Source: JBDROU01 sp043809745 [NCBI: bacterium]
GTDB lineage: Bacteria; Elusimicrobiota; JBDRMW01
Length of the DNA: 39,167 nucleotides
Direction of reading: 5' to 3'
NCBI GenBank assembly: GCA_043809745.1
Contig: JBDROU010000088.1
Span: forward strand, 1 to 39,167
Shown here: piece after piece, positions 1 to 11,967 of the stretch
Position numbering within the stretch: the stretch's first letter is position 1
Layout: each line of letters begins with the position of its first letter
Notes under the pieces: generated by a model
Seen by the model: the letters and a program-made list of their open reading frames with translations, nothing else
What the model was told of the DNA's origin: nothing
Databases searched by the model: none
Translations under genes and position numbers: made by a program

Positions 1-2
1 AT

Positions 3-542
3 TTAAGAAAAAAACAACCTAACCTTCAGTAATAATAATTTAACCCCACTGAAAAAATTAAGAAAGAATTGAATAGCCTCAGGATCCTTGCTTTTCACAC
101 TCCATACATGCTCAGCAAAACCTACTTGGGCAAACACATAATAACCTATGGCAACCTGGCCTATAGCTATATAACCTGTTACAAACTGACCGATCGCAAA
201 ATATAATGCTCCTGCGAATTGCGCTACAGCTGTTAAACCTATAATAAACTGCCCGAATCCAAACAATACTCCAATCCCAAACTGGGCAAAAGTGATTAAT
301 CCTATGCCAAACTGGCCAATAGCTATAATCCCTTTCGCCACTCTTAATTTTCCTTTAGCATCACGGCCAAATGCAATATGAATAAGCGGATAGTTACCTA
401 TCATCTTTTTAGATTTCCAATCCACACCGGAACCATGCCACTCATGTTTCCAGGGACGAGGAGCCCCGCAATGAAGACAGGCCCTGGCATTCAGGCTGAC
501 TTCCTTTTTGCAATCACGGCAATCCGTGGTAGCAATCTTCAT
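3..542 (-). CDS. Zinc-ribbon protein with hydrophobic GQ-type repeats
   Basis: 179 residues, function not recognised. The N-terminus is a short zinc ribbon with two CxxC knuckles (Cys8/Cys11 and Cys22/Cys25, the second reading CLHCG). Residues 71-141 are a hydrophobic, Gly/Gln/Phe-rich repeat block: Gln recurs at 77, 87, 98, 108, 119, 129 and 139, usually as [GA]Q[FV] followed by Gly, a step of 10-11 residues. The block is polar only at the Gln positions, so it could be membrane-embedded or a repeat solenoid. The C-terminus ends in a basic hydrophobic stretch. The ATG at 542 is well supported by AGGAGGT six bases upstream. It lies 33 bp after deoC on the same strand and is probably cotranscribed. 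The ribbon suggests it is cytoplasmic-facing at the N-terminus; beyond that no role can be assigned. Confidence 0.75.
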   Translation of the reverse strand: MKIATTDCRDCKKEVSLNARACLHCGAPRPWKHEWHGSGVDWKSKKMIGNYPLIHIAFGRDAKGKLRVAKGIIAIGQFGIGLITFAQFGIGVLFGFGQFIIGLTAVAQFAGALYFAIGQFVTGYIAIGQVAIGYYVFAQVGFAEHVWSVKSKDPEAIQFFLNFFSGVKLLLLKVRLFFS

Positions 543-575
543 AAAACACCTCCTATGATTTTCATTTAAAGCAGA

Positions 576-1349
576 CTACTTATTTAAATCTACTTGTATA
601 ATATCCATAGAAGCAGAACAGCCCAATCTGTTAGCGCCCGCCTCCAGCATAGCTGCTGCAATTTTATAATTAATTATCCCACCGGAAGCTTTTACTCCCA
701 TATCTTTCCCCACAAACTTCCTTATAAGCTCGATGTCCTTAACCTTTGCCCCTCCGGAAGAAAATCCTGTTGACGTTTTCACAAACGCGGCACCGGCCTT
801 CTTTGCAAGTAAAGATGCAATAATTTTTTCTTCTTCTTCTAAAAGACACGTTTCTATAATCACCTTCACCGGAACAGTTTCATTTACTTCCACAACACTT
901 CTTATATCTTCAAAAACTTTTCTGTACTCCCCTCCTTTTAAGAGCCCAAGAGCAATAACCATATCTATCTCATCCGCTCCGAGATTTATTACTTCCTTAG
1001 CCTCGTTTACTTTATTTTTGCGTGAGCTCATCCCAAAAGGAAAGTCTATTACAGAAACTACCAGGCTATTTGAACAATCCAGCTGCTTTTTCGCTTCTTC
1101 AATATATACCGGGCTAACACACACACTGTAAAAGTTGTTCTTTCGCGCCTGTCTGCACAGCTGAACAATATCCCGTCTATTTGTTTGAGGTTTAAGCGCT
1201 GTATGATCTATAAATCCGGATATGTCTGAAGCTTTTTCTATTTTCTCAACCCGCCCCGGTTTAATTTCTGCCTTACAGCTAAATGAAGGTAATTGAAGTG
1301 CTACCACCTGTTTAACAATAAACTCTGAAATCTGCTGAAAATTAATCAT
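576..1349 (-). CDS. deoC: Deoxyribose-phosphate aldolase
   Basis: Class I aldolase that cleaves 2-deoxyribose 5-phosphate to glyceraldehyde 3-phosphate and acetaldehyde in deoxynucleoside breakdown. The TIM-barrel core begins around residue 44 with FIDHTALKP. The Schiff-base lysine is Lys191 in FVKTSTGFSSGGA, the second active-site lysine is Lys220 in VKASGGI, and the proton-relay aspartate is probably Asp129 in DEIDMV. At 257 residues it carries about 40 extra residues before the barrel compared with the short clostridial type, as longer family members do. No Shine-Dalgarno sequence is visible before the ATG at 1349. A -35/-10 pair lies at 1398-1427. The gene leads a short unit with the zinc-ribbon gene downstream. 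Confidence 0.93.
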   Translation of the reverse strand: MINFQQISEFIVKQVVALQLPSFSCKAEIKPGRVEKIEKASDISGFIDHTALKPQTNRRDIVQLCRQARKNNFYSVCVSPVYIEEAKKQLDCSNSLVVSVIDFPFGMSSRKNKVNEAKEVINLGADEIDMVIALGLLKGGEYRKVFEDIRSVVEVNETVPVKVIIETCLLEEEEKIIASLLAKKAGAAFVKTSTGFSSGGAKVKDIELIRKFVGKDMGVKASGGIINYKIAAAMLEAGANRLGCSASMDIIQVDLNK

Positions 1350-1397
1350 AGAAATGGAGCGCTGCTGTTAGCATGAGATCGCTCAGCCATAATAATT

Positions 1398-1427
1398 ATT
1401 ATATATTAGTATACTTGAGAATATCAA
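1398..1427 (-). promoter_or_regulatory. Predicted promoter of deoC
   Basis: On the minus strand TTGATA (1422-1427) is followed after 18 bp by a perfect TATAAT (1398-1403), about 49 bp upstream of the deoC start codon. Seen by eye and not tested. Confidence 0.5.
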
Positions 1428-1443
1428 ATGCACCTTTCCTTAG

Positions 1444-1472
1444 TATAAACTGCAATACTGACAGCAGCGTCC
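1444..1472 (-). terminator. Imperfect hairpin downstream of the FAD dehydrogenase; repeated copy of the motif at 4674-4703
   Basis: Just past the stop codon at 1479, the minus strand reads CTGTCAGTATTGCAG followed by TTTATA. It is nearly the same 30-base sequence as that just past the rtcB stop codon. The stem is imperfect here because one base is missing. It is probably a weak terminator or a 3'-end element. Confidence 0.35.
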
Positions 1473-1478
1473 CCGAAG

Positions 1479-3044
1479 TTATCCCAGCATTTCTACAGCT
1501 TTTATGGCATCTGCGGCGGAGCTGGTTATACCGCCCGCATATCCTGACCCTTCTCCTATCGGGTAGAGATTTTTTGTGTTAACCGATTCATATCTTTCGT
1601 TCCGCTTGATTCTTACCGGCGAGGAGGTCCTTGTCTCGGCACCCAACAAAATACCATGCTCTGAAACAAACAAAGGCTCATCTTCCTTCCATTTATTAAA
1701 CGCTGCTAGAAGCGCCTCATATATAAAAGCAGGGAAAAGATCTTTCATATTAACAGCAGAAACCCCCATCCTAAATGAATTCTTGTTAAGTTTAGAGGAA
1801 ACTCTATCTGCAAGAAAATCTGTTAAATTCTGCGCGGGAGCTTTCCACCTCTCTCCGGCTGAACAAAAAGCCTTTCTTTCTATATCCTTTTGAAATTCAA
1901 GTCCGGCAAGCGGATGGATTGACTTATAGTCTTCATTATGGCAAGTTACCACTATCGCGGCATTTGAGAACTCGGAAGACCTTTTAGAATAACTCATCCC
2001 GTTTACCACCATCATCCCTTTTTCGGATGAAGCATTCAGCACCTCGCCTCCCGGGCACATGCAGAATGTAAAAACTCCCCTCCCGATCTTTTTGTTATTG
2101 TATGTAAAAGAATAATTAGCGGCCCCTATACCGGGAAAATCCTTGTATTTCCTGCCATATCTTATAAGATCAATAACTTCAACCGGGTGTTCAACTCTTA
2201 CCCCAACCGAAATAGGTTTCTGTTCAACAACGATGCCTTTTTGGTGGATCATCTCAAATGTATCACGCGCGGAATGCCCCACTGAAAGATAAATTGCAGA
2301 AGACAGATACTCCTTCTTCCCATTTATTACTATACCCTGCGCTTTGCCTCCAGATATAATAATATCTGTCATTTTTGAGCCGTAACATATCTCACCGCCT
2401 CTATCTAGAATGTAGTTCCTAATATTGCTTACTATTCCACAAAGCACATCCGTCCCGAGATGAGGCCTGCTTACATACCCTATCTCCTCCGGGGCACCAA
2501 ATTTAATAAAAGCACCTAAAACCCTATCCACATAGTAAGAATTTTTTATCCTGGAAAATAGTTTTCCGTCTGAATATGAACCGGCTCCACCCTCGCCAAA
2601 TTGGATATTCGATTCAATATCAAGCTCTCTTTCATTAATAAACCTTTGCACATCACGAGAACGATCCTCCATTCTTTTGCCTCTTTCAAATATTAAAGGC
2701 TTAATTCCATACTCTATTAGCTCAAGAGCCGCGAACATGCCAGCAGGACCGAATCCCACAATTACAGGCTTGTCTTTTACACTTATTTGCTTTCTCTCAA
2801 GATTTTTTTTCTCAATATATGCTGGAAAGAGTTCCTCATTAGCAAAGCGATCATCCACGCCCACAACTATTGAAACCTCATAGTAAAACTGCTTTTTCCC
2901 GCGGGCATCCAGTGATTTGCTTAATATTTTGGAGAAATTAATATCCTCTGCGTTGATATTAAGTTTTTCAGAAGCCGCCTTTATATATTCATCTATACCG
3001 TCTTTTTCAACTGGTATTCGCAGGTTGCTGATTATTATGTCCAA
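1479..3044 (-). CDS. FAD-dependent dehydrogenase (COG2509-like)
   Basis: 521 residues. A Rossmann FAD-binding motif, VIVGFGPAGMFAALELIEYG, starts near residue 95, after an N-terminal domain of about 90 residues of the kind found in the COG2509 family of uncharacterised FAD-dependent dehydrogenases. Further support comes from QFGEGGAGSYSDGKL, SVGHSARDTFEM, the FCMCPGG segment and a C-terminal PIGEGSGYAGGI dinucleotide-binding motif. The substrate is unknown. The start is a TTG at 3044 preceded by AGAGGA five bases upstream. The gene begins 47 bp after the next flavoprotein gene on the same strand, so the two are likely cotranscribed. Family membership is secure; the physiological reaction is not known. 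Confidence 0.85.
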   Translation of the reverse strand: MDIIISNLRIPVEKDGIDEYIKAASEKLNINAEDINFSKILSKSLDARGKKQFYYEVSIVVGVDDRFANEELFPAYIEKKNLERKQISVKDKPVIVGFGPAGMFAALELIEYGIKPLIFERGKRMEDRSRDVQRFINERELDIESNIQFGEGGAGSYSDGKLFSRIKNSYYVDRVLGAFIKFGAPEEIGYVSRPHLGTDVLCGIVSNIRNYILDRGGEICYGSKMTDIIISGGKAQGIVINGKKEYLSSAIYLSVGHSARDTFEMIHQKGIVVEQKPISVGVRVEHPVEVIDLIRYGRKYKDFPGIGAANYSFTYNNKKIGRGVFTFCMCPGGEVLNASSEKGMMVVNGMSYSKRSSEFSNAAIVVTCHNEDYKSIHPLAGLEFQKDIERKAFCSAGERWKAPAQNLTDFLADRVSSKLNKNSFRMGVSAVNMKDLFPAFIYEALLAAFNKWKEDEPLFVSEHGILLGAETRTSSPVRIKRNERYESVNTKNLYPIGEGSGYAGGITSSAADAIKAVEMLG

Positions 3045-3091
3045 AATATTCCTCTAGATCTTGCTTGTAATCATGCACAACATCCTCTACG

Positions 3092-4354
3092 CTAAATTGA
3101 ACGTATAGCTCGTCCCGCAATCCATCCTGTAGAAAAAGCAGCCTGTAAGTTAAATCCGCCTGTGTCAGCATCAATGTCAATAATTTCGCCGGCAAAATAT
3201 AAACCTCGAACAAGTTTCGACTCCATTGTTTGGGGATTGATCTCTTGTATGCAGATTCCGCCTGCTGTAATAATGGCATGATCGAAATATTTGTACCCAG
3301 CAACTTCAAAGCGAAAATCTTTTGCCAATAATTTCAATCGCTTGCGCTCATCAGCACTTAAGCAGCACAATTGTTTTGATTCGGATATCCGCAATTCCTC
3401 GATAAATATAGGGATCAATTTGTTGGGCATTATTTTTTTTAATAAACTCTTAAAGCTTTGCTTGCCATGCGCATTTATCTCTCTTAGAAGTCTTTGGTCG
3501 AGTTTTTCATAATCCAAGGCAGGTTTTAGATCGATTCCAATACTCACTTTTTGCTTTTCTTTAACAAGTTTTATAATGGTTCTGCTTAATGTCAGAATTA
3601 TAGGACCGGAAACACCAAAGCCAGTAAATACCATCTCACCGAACAGTTCATCGGCCTTTTTATTATTACACCATATTTTTACCGATACATTTCGCAGGGA
3701 TAATCCCTCAAGCCTGTGCGCAGTGTTACCTTTGGTTTCGATTGGCGTGAGGGACGGCAAAGGAGGTATAATAGTATGGCCGAGTTCGGACGCTAATCTA
3801 TATCCCGTACCGCTAGAGCCGGTTTGGGGATATGATTTTCCCCCGGTCGCAAGAACTACTTTCCCTGCGCTAAAATTCATGTGTTTAGCATTTTTACTGT
3901 TAACCTTGATCGTAAATTTACCATCAGCAGGCTTTGTAATTCCGATCACTTCCGCTTGAGTTAAGAGGGAAATATTTAATGAATGTATCTTGTGGAGCAA
4001 TGCTGTTGATACTGCAGCTGAATCATCATCTTGAGAAAAGTAACGTCCTCCTCGCTCAAGTTTAAATTGAACGCCCATGTTTTCAAAATACTTAAGAAGT
4101 TCCGTGTTAAAAAACTCTGAAAAAGCAAATTTCAAAAACCTGCCGTTCTTCCCAAAATGCGAAATAAAATCTTGAAGATGAACGCTATTGGTAATATTAC
4201 ACCGGCCTTTCCCTGAGATCAGCAATTTTAATGCTGGTTTATGCATTTTTTCAAGGATCATTATTTTTTTTGAAGGATCATGGCTTTCAATGGCAGCTAT
4301 CAAACCTGCCGGCCCTGCACCTATGATTATAATGTCGTAGTGATTGTGTAACAT
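3092..4354 (-). CDS. HI0933/BaiN-family flavoprotein
   Basis: 420 residues. The N-terminus carries an FAD-binding Rossmann motif (IIIIGAGPAGLIAA) directly after the start, then KLLISGKGRCNITN, the hallmark of the HI0933 (YhiN/BaiN) family. VLATGGKSYPQTGSSG, VTAGGI-type spacing (IITAGGICIQEI) and a C-terminal GLYFAGEIIDIDADTGGFNLQAAF-type region are also family features. Members are NAD(P)/FAD-dependent oxidoreductases of mostly unknown substrate; a few act in bile-acid dehydroxylation, which should not be assumed here. The gene is first in a two-gene unit with the FAD dehydrogenase. An extended -10 promoter is visible at 4395-4403. Confidence 0.9.
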   Translation of the reverse strand: MLHNHYDIIIIGAGPAGLIAAIESHDPSKKIMILEKMHKPALKLLISGKGRCNITNSVHLQDFISHFGKNGRFLKFAFSEFFNTELLKYFENMGVQFKLERGGRYFSQDDDSAAVSTALLHKIHSLNISLLTQAEVIGITKPADGKFTIKVNSKNAKHMNFSAGKVVLATGGKSYPQTGSSGTGYRLASELGHTIIPPLPSLTPIETKGNTAHRLEGLSLRNVSVKIWCNNKKADELFGEMVFTGFGVSGPIILTLSRTIIKLVKEKQKVSIGIDLKPALDYEKLDQRLLREINAHGKQSFKSLLKKIMPNKLIPIFIEELRISESKQLCCLSADERKRLKLLAKDFRFEVAGYKYFDHAIITAGGICIQEINPQTMESKLVRGLYFAGEIIDIDADTGGFNLQAAFSTGWIAGRAIRSI

Positions 4355-4394
4355 TGTTGGAAATCAGTTAATAATATTCTTTATCTAAAATGTG

Positions 4395-4403
4395 ATTATA
4401 TCA
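4395..4403 (-). promoter_or_regulatory. Extended -10 element for the HI0933-family gene
   Basis: The minus strand reads TGATATAAT, an extended -10 box (TGnTATAAT), 41 bp upstream of the start codon at 4354. No good -35 hexamer is present at 16-18 bp, which is usual for extended -10 promoters. Confidence 0.45.
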
Positions 4404-4673
4404 TACTAAAAAAGCAACCCCAGCGATTAGCCAAAATTGCTCTATAAAACGATGCTGTTATGCACAAATCCAATAACTAGCCACATGTAGACTCGGGGAA
4501 TTCTACCTTTTTTCTACTACTATTTCAAGGGAAAAGCGTTGTTGACAGATTGACAGATAAAATATTAAAAATCTAACCTGCCATTGCGAATGAAGCGTTT
4601 ACACGCCCATCTGAATTCTTTGTTGTGCACGGATAATAAATAGGTGTTTGTCCCGATTATTGCGATTGTACCT

Positions 4674-4703
4674 TATAAACTGTCAATACTGACAGCAACA
4701 TCC
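4674..4703 (-). terminator. Hairpin downstream of rtcB
   Basis: The minus strand has a perfect 6-bp stem CTGTCA-GTAT-TGACAG followed by TTTATA, beginning about 16 bp after the rtcB stop codon. The downstream T-run is short, so any terminator is weak. A near copy lies at 1444-1472, also just past a minus-strand stop codon. Confidence 0.4.
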
Positions 4704-4719
4704 CTCTCGCCTCTCGTTA

Positions 4720-6162
4720 TTAGCCTTTGATTACGGCGATGGGTTTTAGTTTTGCTACTTTTTTTGAGATGCCGGCGGCTTGGCAGACATTTACTACTTC
4801 TGAAACATCCTTGTAGGCTATCGGAGCTTCTTCTGCAAGCCCTCTTAAACTTCCGGTCTGCACCAGGATACCTTTACTGTTAAGTTCGTTGGCCAGATCA
4901 TTCCCCCTGACCCTTCTTACAGCTTCTGAGCGGCTCATCGCTCTTCCTGCACCGTGGCATGTAGAACAGAATGTCTCTTTTGCTGCTTGTTCTGTTCCAA
5001 CTAATATATATGAGGCAGTACCCATACTGCCGGGGATAAGTATAGGTAAACCTATTCCCTTGTATTTTGGTGGATTTAATGGATGGTTGGGCGGGATTGA
5101 AAGAGCGGCTCCTTTTCTATGAACAACTACCTTTTTCTTTTTGCCGTCAACATCATGCTCTTCAACTCTGGCAAGATTATGACCTATATCCGAGATTACT
5201 TCCAATCCCAGATTTTTCGGGCTTTCATTAAGGGTTTTCATAAAAACTTCTCTCACCCAATGCGTTATCATCTGTCTATTCGCCCATGCAAAATTAGCTG
5301 CTGCGCTCATAGCAGCAAAGTAGTTTCTTCCTTCATCTGTATCAAACGGTACACCGGCAAGCTGTCTGTCAGGAAGTTGAACTTTATACTTAGCATGCGC
5401 TTGCTCCATAATCTTTAGCTGGTCCGTACACATCTGATGACCAACCCCTCTTGAACCTGTATGTATCATAACCAAGATCTGTCCTTTAAATAATCCGAAT
5501 TCCTGTGACTTTTTTTCATCAAAGACCTCATCCAAAATCTGTATTTCAAGAAAGTGATTGCCAGAACCCAAGCTGCCTAATTGATCCACACCTCTTTCTA
5601 ACGCTTTGTAGCTCAACTTTTCTGGATCTGCAGTTTCAAACCGTCCGCCTGACTCAAGCGCATCTAAATCTTCCATTTCCCCAAAACCTTTTTCAACAGC
5701 CCATTTTGCTCCTTTGCACAACGCTTGTTTCAAATCCTTTTTATTGAAGCTTATCCTTCCCTTTGACCCCACCCCAGAAGGAACAGCCTTGAACAATAAA
5801 TTTATAAGTGCCTCTAACTGATTCTTTAAAGCTGCAAAATCCAATTTTGTTGCAACCAGCCGCATACCGCAGTTTGTATCATAACCAACCATACCGGGTG
5901 ATATAATACCTCCCTGGGAAATTTCAGTTGCCGCTACCCCGCCTATTGGCATTCCATAACCCCAATGAATATCGGGCATGGCTAAAGAAAAACCAACAAT
6001 GCCTGGTATATGAGCTACATTTGCTACTTGATTGACGGCTTTATCCTGAATTATTTTTTCAATCATCTTTTCCGAAGCAAATATCTTGCCGGGAACGCGC
6101 ATCCCTCCCGTTTTTGGTATTTCCCATCGGTTATTATCGATTTTTTTTAGGTTGATTTCCAT
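4720..6162 (-). CDS. rtcB: RNA-splicing ligase RtcB
   Basis: GTP- and Mn2+-dependent ligase that joins RNA 2',3'-cyclic phosphate (3'-phosphate) ends to 5'-OH ends, in the cytoplasm. At 480 residues it is full length for the family. Diagnostic segments are MPDIHWGYGMPIGGVAA, the metal-binding GYDTNCGMR, GSLGSGNHFLEIQ, IHTGSRGVGHQ and the C-terminal CHGAGRAMSR, whose His is the residue guanylylated during catalysis. The start at 6162 lies 8 bp after the archease gene, so the activating partner and the ligase are made from one message. The pair follows gyrA in the same orientation as the replication genes. Confidence 0.96.
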   Translation of the reverse strand: MEINLKKIDNNRWEIPKTGGMRVPGKIFASEKMIEKIIQDKAVNQVANVAHIPGIVGFSLAMPDIHWGYGMPIGGVAATEISQGGIISPGMVGYDTNCGMRLVATKLDFAALKNQLEALINLLFKAVPSGVGSKGRISFNKKDLKQALCKGAKWAVEKGFGEMEDLDALESGGRFETADPEKLSYKALERGVDQLGSLGSGNHFLEIQILDEVFDEKKSQEFGLFKGQILVMIHTGSRGVGHQMCTDQLKIMEQAHAKYKVQLPDRQLAGVPFDTDEGRNYFAAMSAAANFAWANRQMITHWVREVFMKTLNESPKNLGLEVISDIGHNLARVEEHDVDGKKKKVVVHRKGAALSIPPNHPLNPPKYKGIGLPILIPGSMGTASYILVGTEQAAKETFCSTCHGAGRAMSRSEAVRRVRGNDLANELNSKGILVQTGSLRGLAEEAPIAYKDVSEVVNVCQAAGISKKVAKLKPIAVIKG

Positions 6163-6170
6163 ACATACAA

Positions 6171-6593
6171 TTACACGTCAAAAATAACTGTGGTTTTGTA
6201 TAGATTATTCTGTCTTTTGATTTGCAGGTCAGAAAACGTGGCAGCTTTTATTTCTGTCATTACCTCACGTTTTGATAAGTCTATCTTTTCGCCTGTGCAT
6301 TTTGCTTTAAGAGTGAATTTACTTTTATCGATTGTTATCTTAAATGTGTTAAAAACAAATTTTTCTGTTTCGAAGAGGTAGTTTAACTCATTAAGCCAAT
6401 CTACAAGCAACTCTTCTAAATCGTTGCTTTTTACTACAACATTTTTAGATTTAGACGGCTTTATATCTTCAAGTGAGGTAAAAAAAGAAAACATGCCGCA
6501 TGCCGCCGCACCAAAAAGCTCTTCTAATGTTTTGCCCCAAACCTCAAGCCCGACATCCGCGGTATGCTCAATCGGAGTAAACCCTGCAGACAA
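6171..6593 (-). CDS. Archease, RtcB activator
   Basis: 140 residues, the usual length. Family features are EHTADVGLEVWGKTLEELF at the N-terminus, LLVDWLNELNYLFET in the middle, and a C-terminal ending TTVIFDV, where the aspartate belongs to the metal site. Archease promotes guanylylation of RtcB and allows multiple turnovers. The start is a TTG at 6593 with AAGGTGG nine bases upstream. It is separated from rtcB by 8 bp and from gyrA by 51 bp on the same strand. Confidence 0.93.
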   Translation of the reverse strand: MSAGFTPIEHTADVGLEVWGKTLEELFGAAACGMFSFFTSLEDIKPSKSKNVVVKSNDLEELLVDWLNELNYLFETEKFVFNTFKITIDKSKFTLKAKCTGEKIDLSKREVMTEIKAATFSDLQIKRQNNLYKTTVIFDV

Positions 6594-6644
6594 TTTCGTT
6601 AACCACCTTTATAAAATTTTACTGCAAATAACCTGGCTTTACAC

Positions 6645-9134
6645 TTACTTTTTCTCTTCTATCTCATCAATAACTTCGTCTTCCTTAACAATATAAGCTA
6701 TTACTGCAAGTTTGTCATTAGACTCGAGCTTAACAAGTCTTACGCCTTGTGTATTGCGTCCGATTTGAGATATGCCTTTAACCGGCTGACGAATTACTAT
6801 GCCTTGCATCGTCATAAGTACTATATCATCTTCATCCTTTACCCTGCGTATTCCAACAACTTTGCCGTTTCGTTCGGTTGCCCTTATGTTAATAACGCCC
6901 TTGCCGCCTCTTGATTGTTCGCGGTACAGATCAACCTTGCTGCGCTTGCCAAAACCATTCTCTGTTACAGTTAACAGGCTTTCATTAGGCTGCACCACTT
7001 CCATTCCAACTACCTCATCGCCCTTTTCCAGTCTTATACCTCTTACGCCCTGTCCGGATCTGCCTATAGGCCTAACATCCTCTTCTAAAAATCTTATTGC
7101 AGCACCTTCTTTAGTGGCAATTATAATACCCTGCTTCCCATTAGTCAGTTTTACATCTATCAATTTATCGTTCTCATCTAAACTAATAGCTATAATTCCG
7201 CCTCTTCGCGGATTTGAGAAGTTGTCCAGATTAGTTTTCTTGATCGTACCCTGCGCCGTCATCATTAAAAGAAAATTATCCTTCTGCGCTTCAAAATCTT
7301 TTACAGAAATTGCAGCAGTAATTTTCTCATTAGCCTGTGAAAGCTGCAATAAATTTACCACCGCTTTCCCCTTAGAAGTTCTTCCGCCTTCCGGGATTTC
7401 ATAAACTTTTACCCAGTATACACGTCCGAGGTTTGTGAAGAATAAGAGATAAGAATGCGTAGTGCAAATGAACAGATCCTCTATAAAATCCTCTTCTCGT
7501 GTACTCATGCCTGTTACACCTCTACCCCCTCGTCTCTGGCTTTTATAGGTGGTAACCGGCAGGCGTTTTACATAGCCTGCGTGCGATAAAGTAACCACAA
7601 CATCTTCTTCGCGTATAAGATCCTCCATGCACAAATCCTGTATTTCGGCAGCAAGCTCTGTTCTTCTTGCATCACCGTATTTTTCTTTTAAGTTTGCTAA
7701 TTCTTCCCTTACTATCGTAAGTATCTTGCGGGAATCTGCTAAGATTGAAGTAAGCTGCTCAATGGTTTTAATTAAGTCCAGATACTCATCCTGAAGTTTT
7801 TTGCGTTCAAGTCCGGTTAGTTGATGGAGCCTCATTTCAAGTATCGCATGCGCCTGCTTGAAACTTAACTTAAACTCATTCACCAGCTGCTTCCTAGCGG
7901 TTTCTGAATCATTGGATTCTCTAATTATATTTATAATCCTATCAAGATTATCTATTGCAATCCTTAATCCCTCTACAATATGCGCCCTTTCTTCGGCTTT
8001 ATTGAGATCAAATTGTGTACGTCTTCTAACAATTGTACAGCGGTGATCGATATAGTGGCCCATCATCTCTTTAAGGCTTAAGACCTTGGGTTTATTCTCA
8101 ACCAATGCAAGCATAATAACACCAAATGACACCTCCATCTGAGTATGTTTATATAACTGATTGAGTATAACCTGGGAGTTCCCATCCCTCTTCAGTTCTA
8201 TCATCACTCGTATCCCATCCCTGTTTGACTCATCGCGTAAATCTGAGATTCCTTCTATTCTTTTATCGCGCACCAGTTCAGCAATCGTACTTAAAAGTGA
8301 TGATTTGTTTACTTGATACGGTAATTCATCGACTATGATCGCTTGTTTTCCTCCCCGCATATCTTCTATATGCGCTTTTGCTCTTATCTTAACAGAACCT
8401 CTTCCCGTCTCAAAATAATTTTTTATACCATTATAACCGCAAATCGTGCCGCCGGTCGGGAAATCAGGCCCTTTGATTATCTTCATTAAATCAGCTGTTG
8501 TGATTTCTTTATCATCAATATACGCATTAATTGCATCCACAAGTTCGGTCAAATTATGCGGAGGGATATTTGTAGCCATCCCAACCGCAATCCCACTCGA
8601 TCCGTTAAGAAGCAAGTTCGGAAGCATGGCAGGAAGTACCTGAGGTTCCTGTAAAGAACCGTCATAATTTGTCATAAAATCAACCGTATTCTTATCTATG
8701 TCAGAGAGCATCTCCTGCGTGATGCGGTCCATTCTTACTTCTGTATATCGCATCGCCGCCGGGGGATCACCATCCACTGAACCAAAGTTACCCTGCCCAT
8801 CAACAAGCGTATATCTCAGAGAAAACTCCTGTACCATTCTTACCAACGCATCATATACGGCAGAATCGCCATGCGGATGATATTTACCTAAGACATCTCC
8901 TACTACTCTGGCGCTTTTTTTATAGGCTTTATTAAACACAAGACCCATCTCATCCATGGTGAAAAGTATTCTTCTATGCACAGGTTTTAGCCCGTCGCGC
9001 ACATCCGGCAGCGCTCTGCCAATGATAACGCTCATCGAATAATCAATATACGAATCCTTCATCTCGTCTTCTATATTACGAGGAAGAATATTAGGATTTT
9101 CTACAGACTCTTCTATATTGTTTTTCTCTTCCAT
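6645..9134 (-). CDS. gyrA: DNA gyrase subunit A
   Basis: 829-residue A subunit of the ATP-dependent topoisomerase that introduces negative supercoils. The catalytic tyrosine is Tyr130 in AMRYTEVRM. The quinolone-determining segment HGDSAVYD (88-95) keeps Ser91 and Asp95, the sensitive-type residues. The C-terminal pinwheel carries the GyrA box QRRGGRG, which distinguishes gyrase from topoisomerase IV ParC. A GGGAAAGG Shine-Dalgarno region precedes the ATG at 9134. The gene is 39 bp downstream of gyrB in the same direction. The acidic tail [10 protein letters not shown] is typical of GyrA. Confidence 0.97.
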   Translation of the reverse strand: MEEKNNIEESVENPNILPRNIEDEMKDSYIDYSMSVIIGRALPDVRDGLKPVHRRILFTMDEMGLVFNKAYKKSARVVGDVLGKYHPHGDSAVYDALVRMVQEFSLRYTLVDGQGNFGSVDGDPPAAMRYTEVRMDRITQEMLSDIDKNTVDFMTNYDGSLQEPQVLPAMLPNLLLNGSSGIAVGMATNIPPHNLTELVDAINAYIDDKEITTADLMKIIKGPDFPTGGTICGYNGIKNYFETGRGSVKIRAKAHIEDMRGGKQAIIVDELPYQVNKSSLLSTIAELVRDKRIEGISDLRDESNRDGIRVMIELKRDGNSQVILNQLYKHTQMEVSFGVIMLALVENKPKVLSLKEMMGHYIDHRCTIVRRRTQFDLNKAEERAHIVEGLRIAIDNLDRIINIIRESNDSETARKQLVNEFKLSFKQAHAILEMRLHQLTGLERKKLQDEYLDLIKTIEQLTSILADSRKILTIVREELANLKEKYGDARRTELAAEIQDLCMEDLIREEDVVVTLSHAGYVKRLPVTTYKSQRRGGRGVTGMSTREEDFIEDLFICTTHSYLLFFTNLGRVYWVKVYEIPEGGRTSKGKAVVNLLQLSQANEKITAAISVKDFEAQKDNFLLMMTAQGTIKKTNLDNFSNPRRGGIIAISLDENDKLIDVKLTNGKQGIIIATKEGAAIRFLEEDVRPIGRSGQGVRGIRLEKGDEVVGMEVVQPNESLLTVTENGFGKRSKVDLYREQSRGGKGVINIRATERNGKVVGIRRVKDEDDIVLMTMQGIVIRQPVKGISQIGRNTQGVRLVKLESNDKLAVIAYIVKEDEVIDEIEEKK

Positions 9135-9173
9135 AAAAATTTACCTTTCCCTTAAAATAAAATTGAGAACTGA

Positions 9174-11953
<2,780 letters not shown>

Positions 11954-11967
<14 letters not shown>

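Larger units (their letters stand above)
4355..4719. other. 365-bp intergenic region without a recognised gene
   Basis: It lies between the flavoprotein start and the rtcB stop. It holds the flavoprotein promoter (4395-4403) and the rtcB 3' hairpin (4674-4703). Around 4541 there is a close direct repeat (TTGACAGATTGACAGAT) whose -35-like hexamers face no plus-strand gene. No tRNA, riboswitch or coding frame is evident. Confidence 0.5.

Noticed and set aside
3007-3309. Minus-strand open frame overlapping two flavoprotein genes
   Set aside because: It lies in another frame over well-supported coding sequence of the HI0933-family gene and has no recognisable domain.
4458-4466. TTATGCACA, a degenerate DnaA box far from the origin
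   Set aside because: It is isolated, and about one match to TTATNCACA is expected by chance in a window this size.
4355-4719. tRNA or small RNA gene in the 365-bp gap
   Set aside because: No cloverleaf-like T-arm or anticodon arm was found, and the plus-strand TTGACA repeats lack a matching -10 and a downstream gene.
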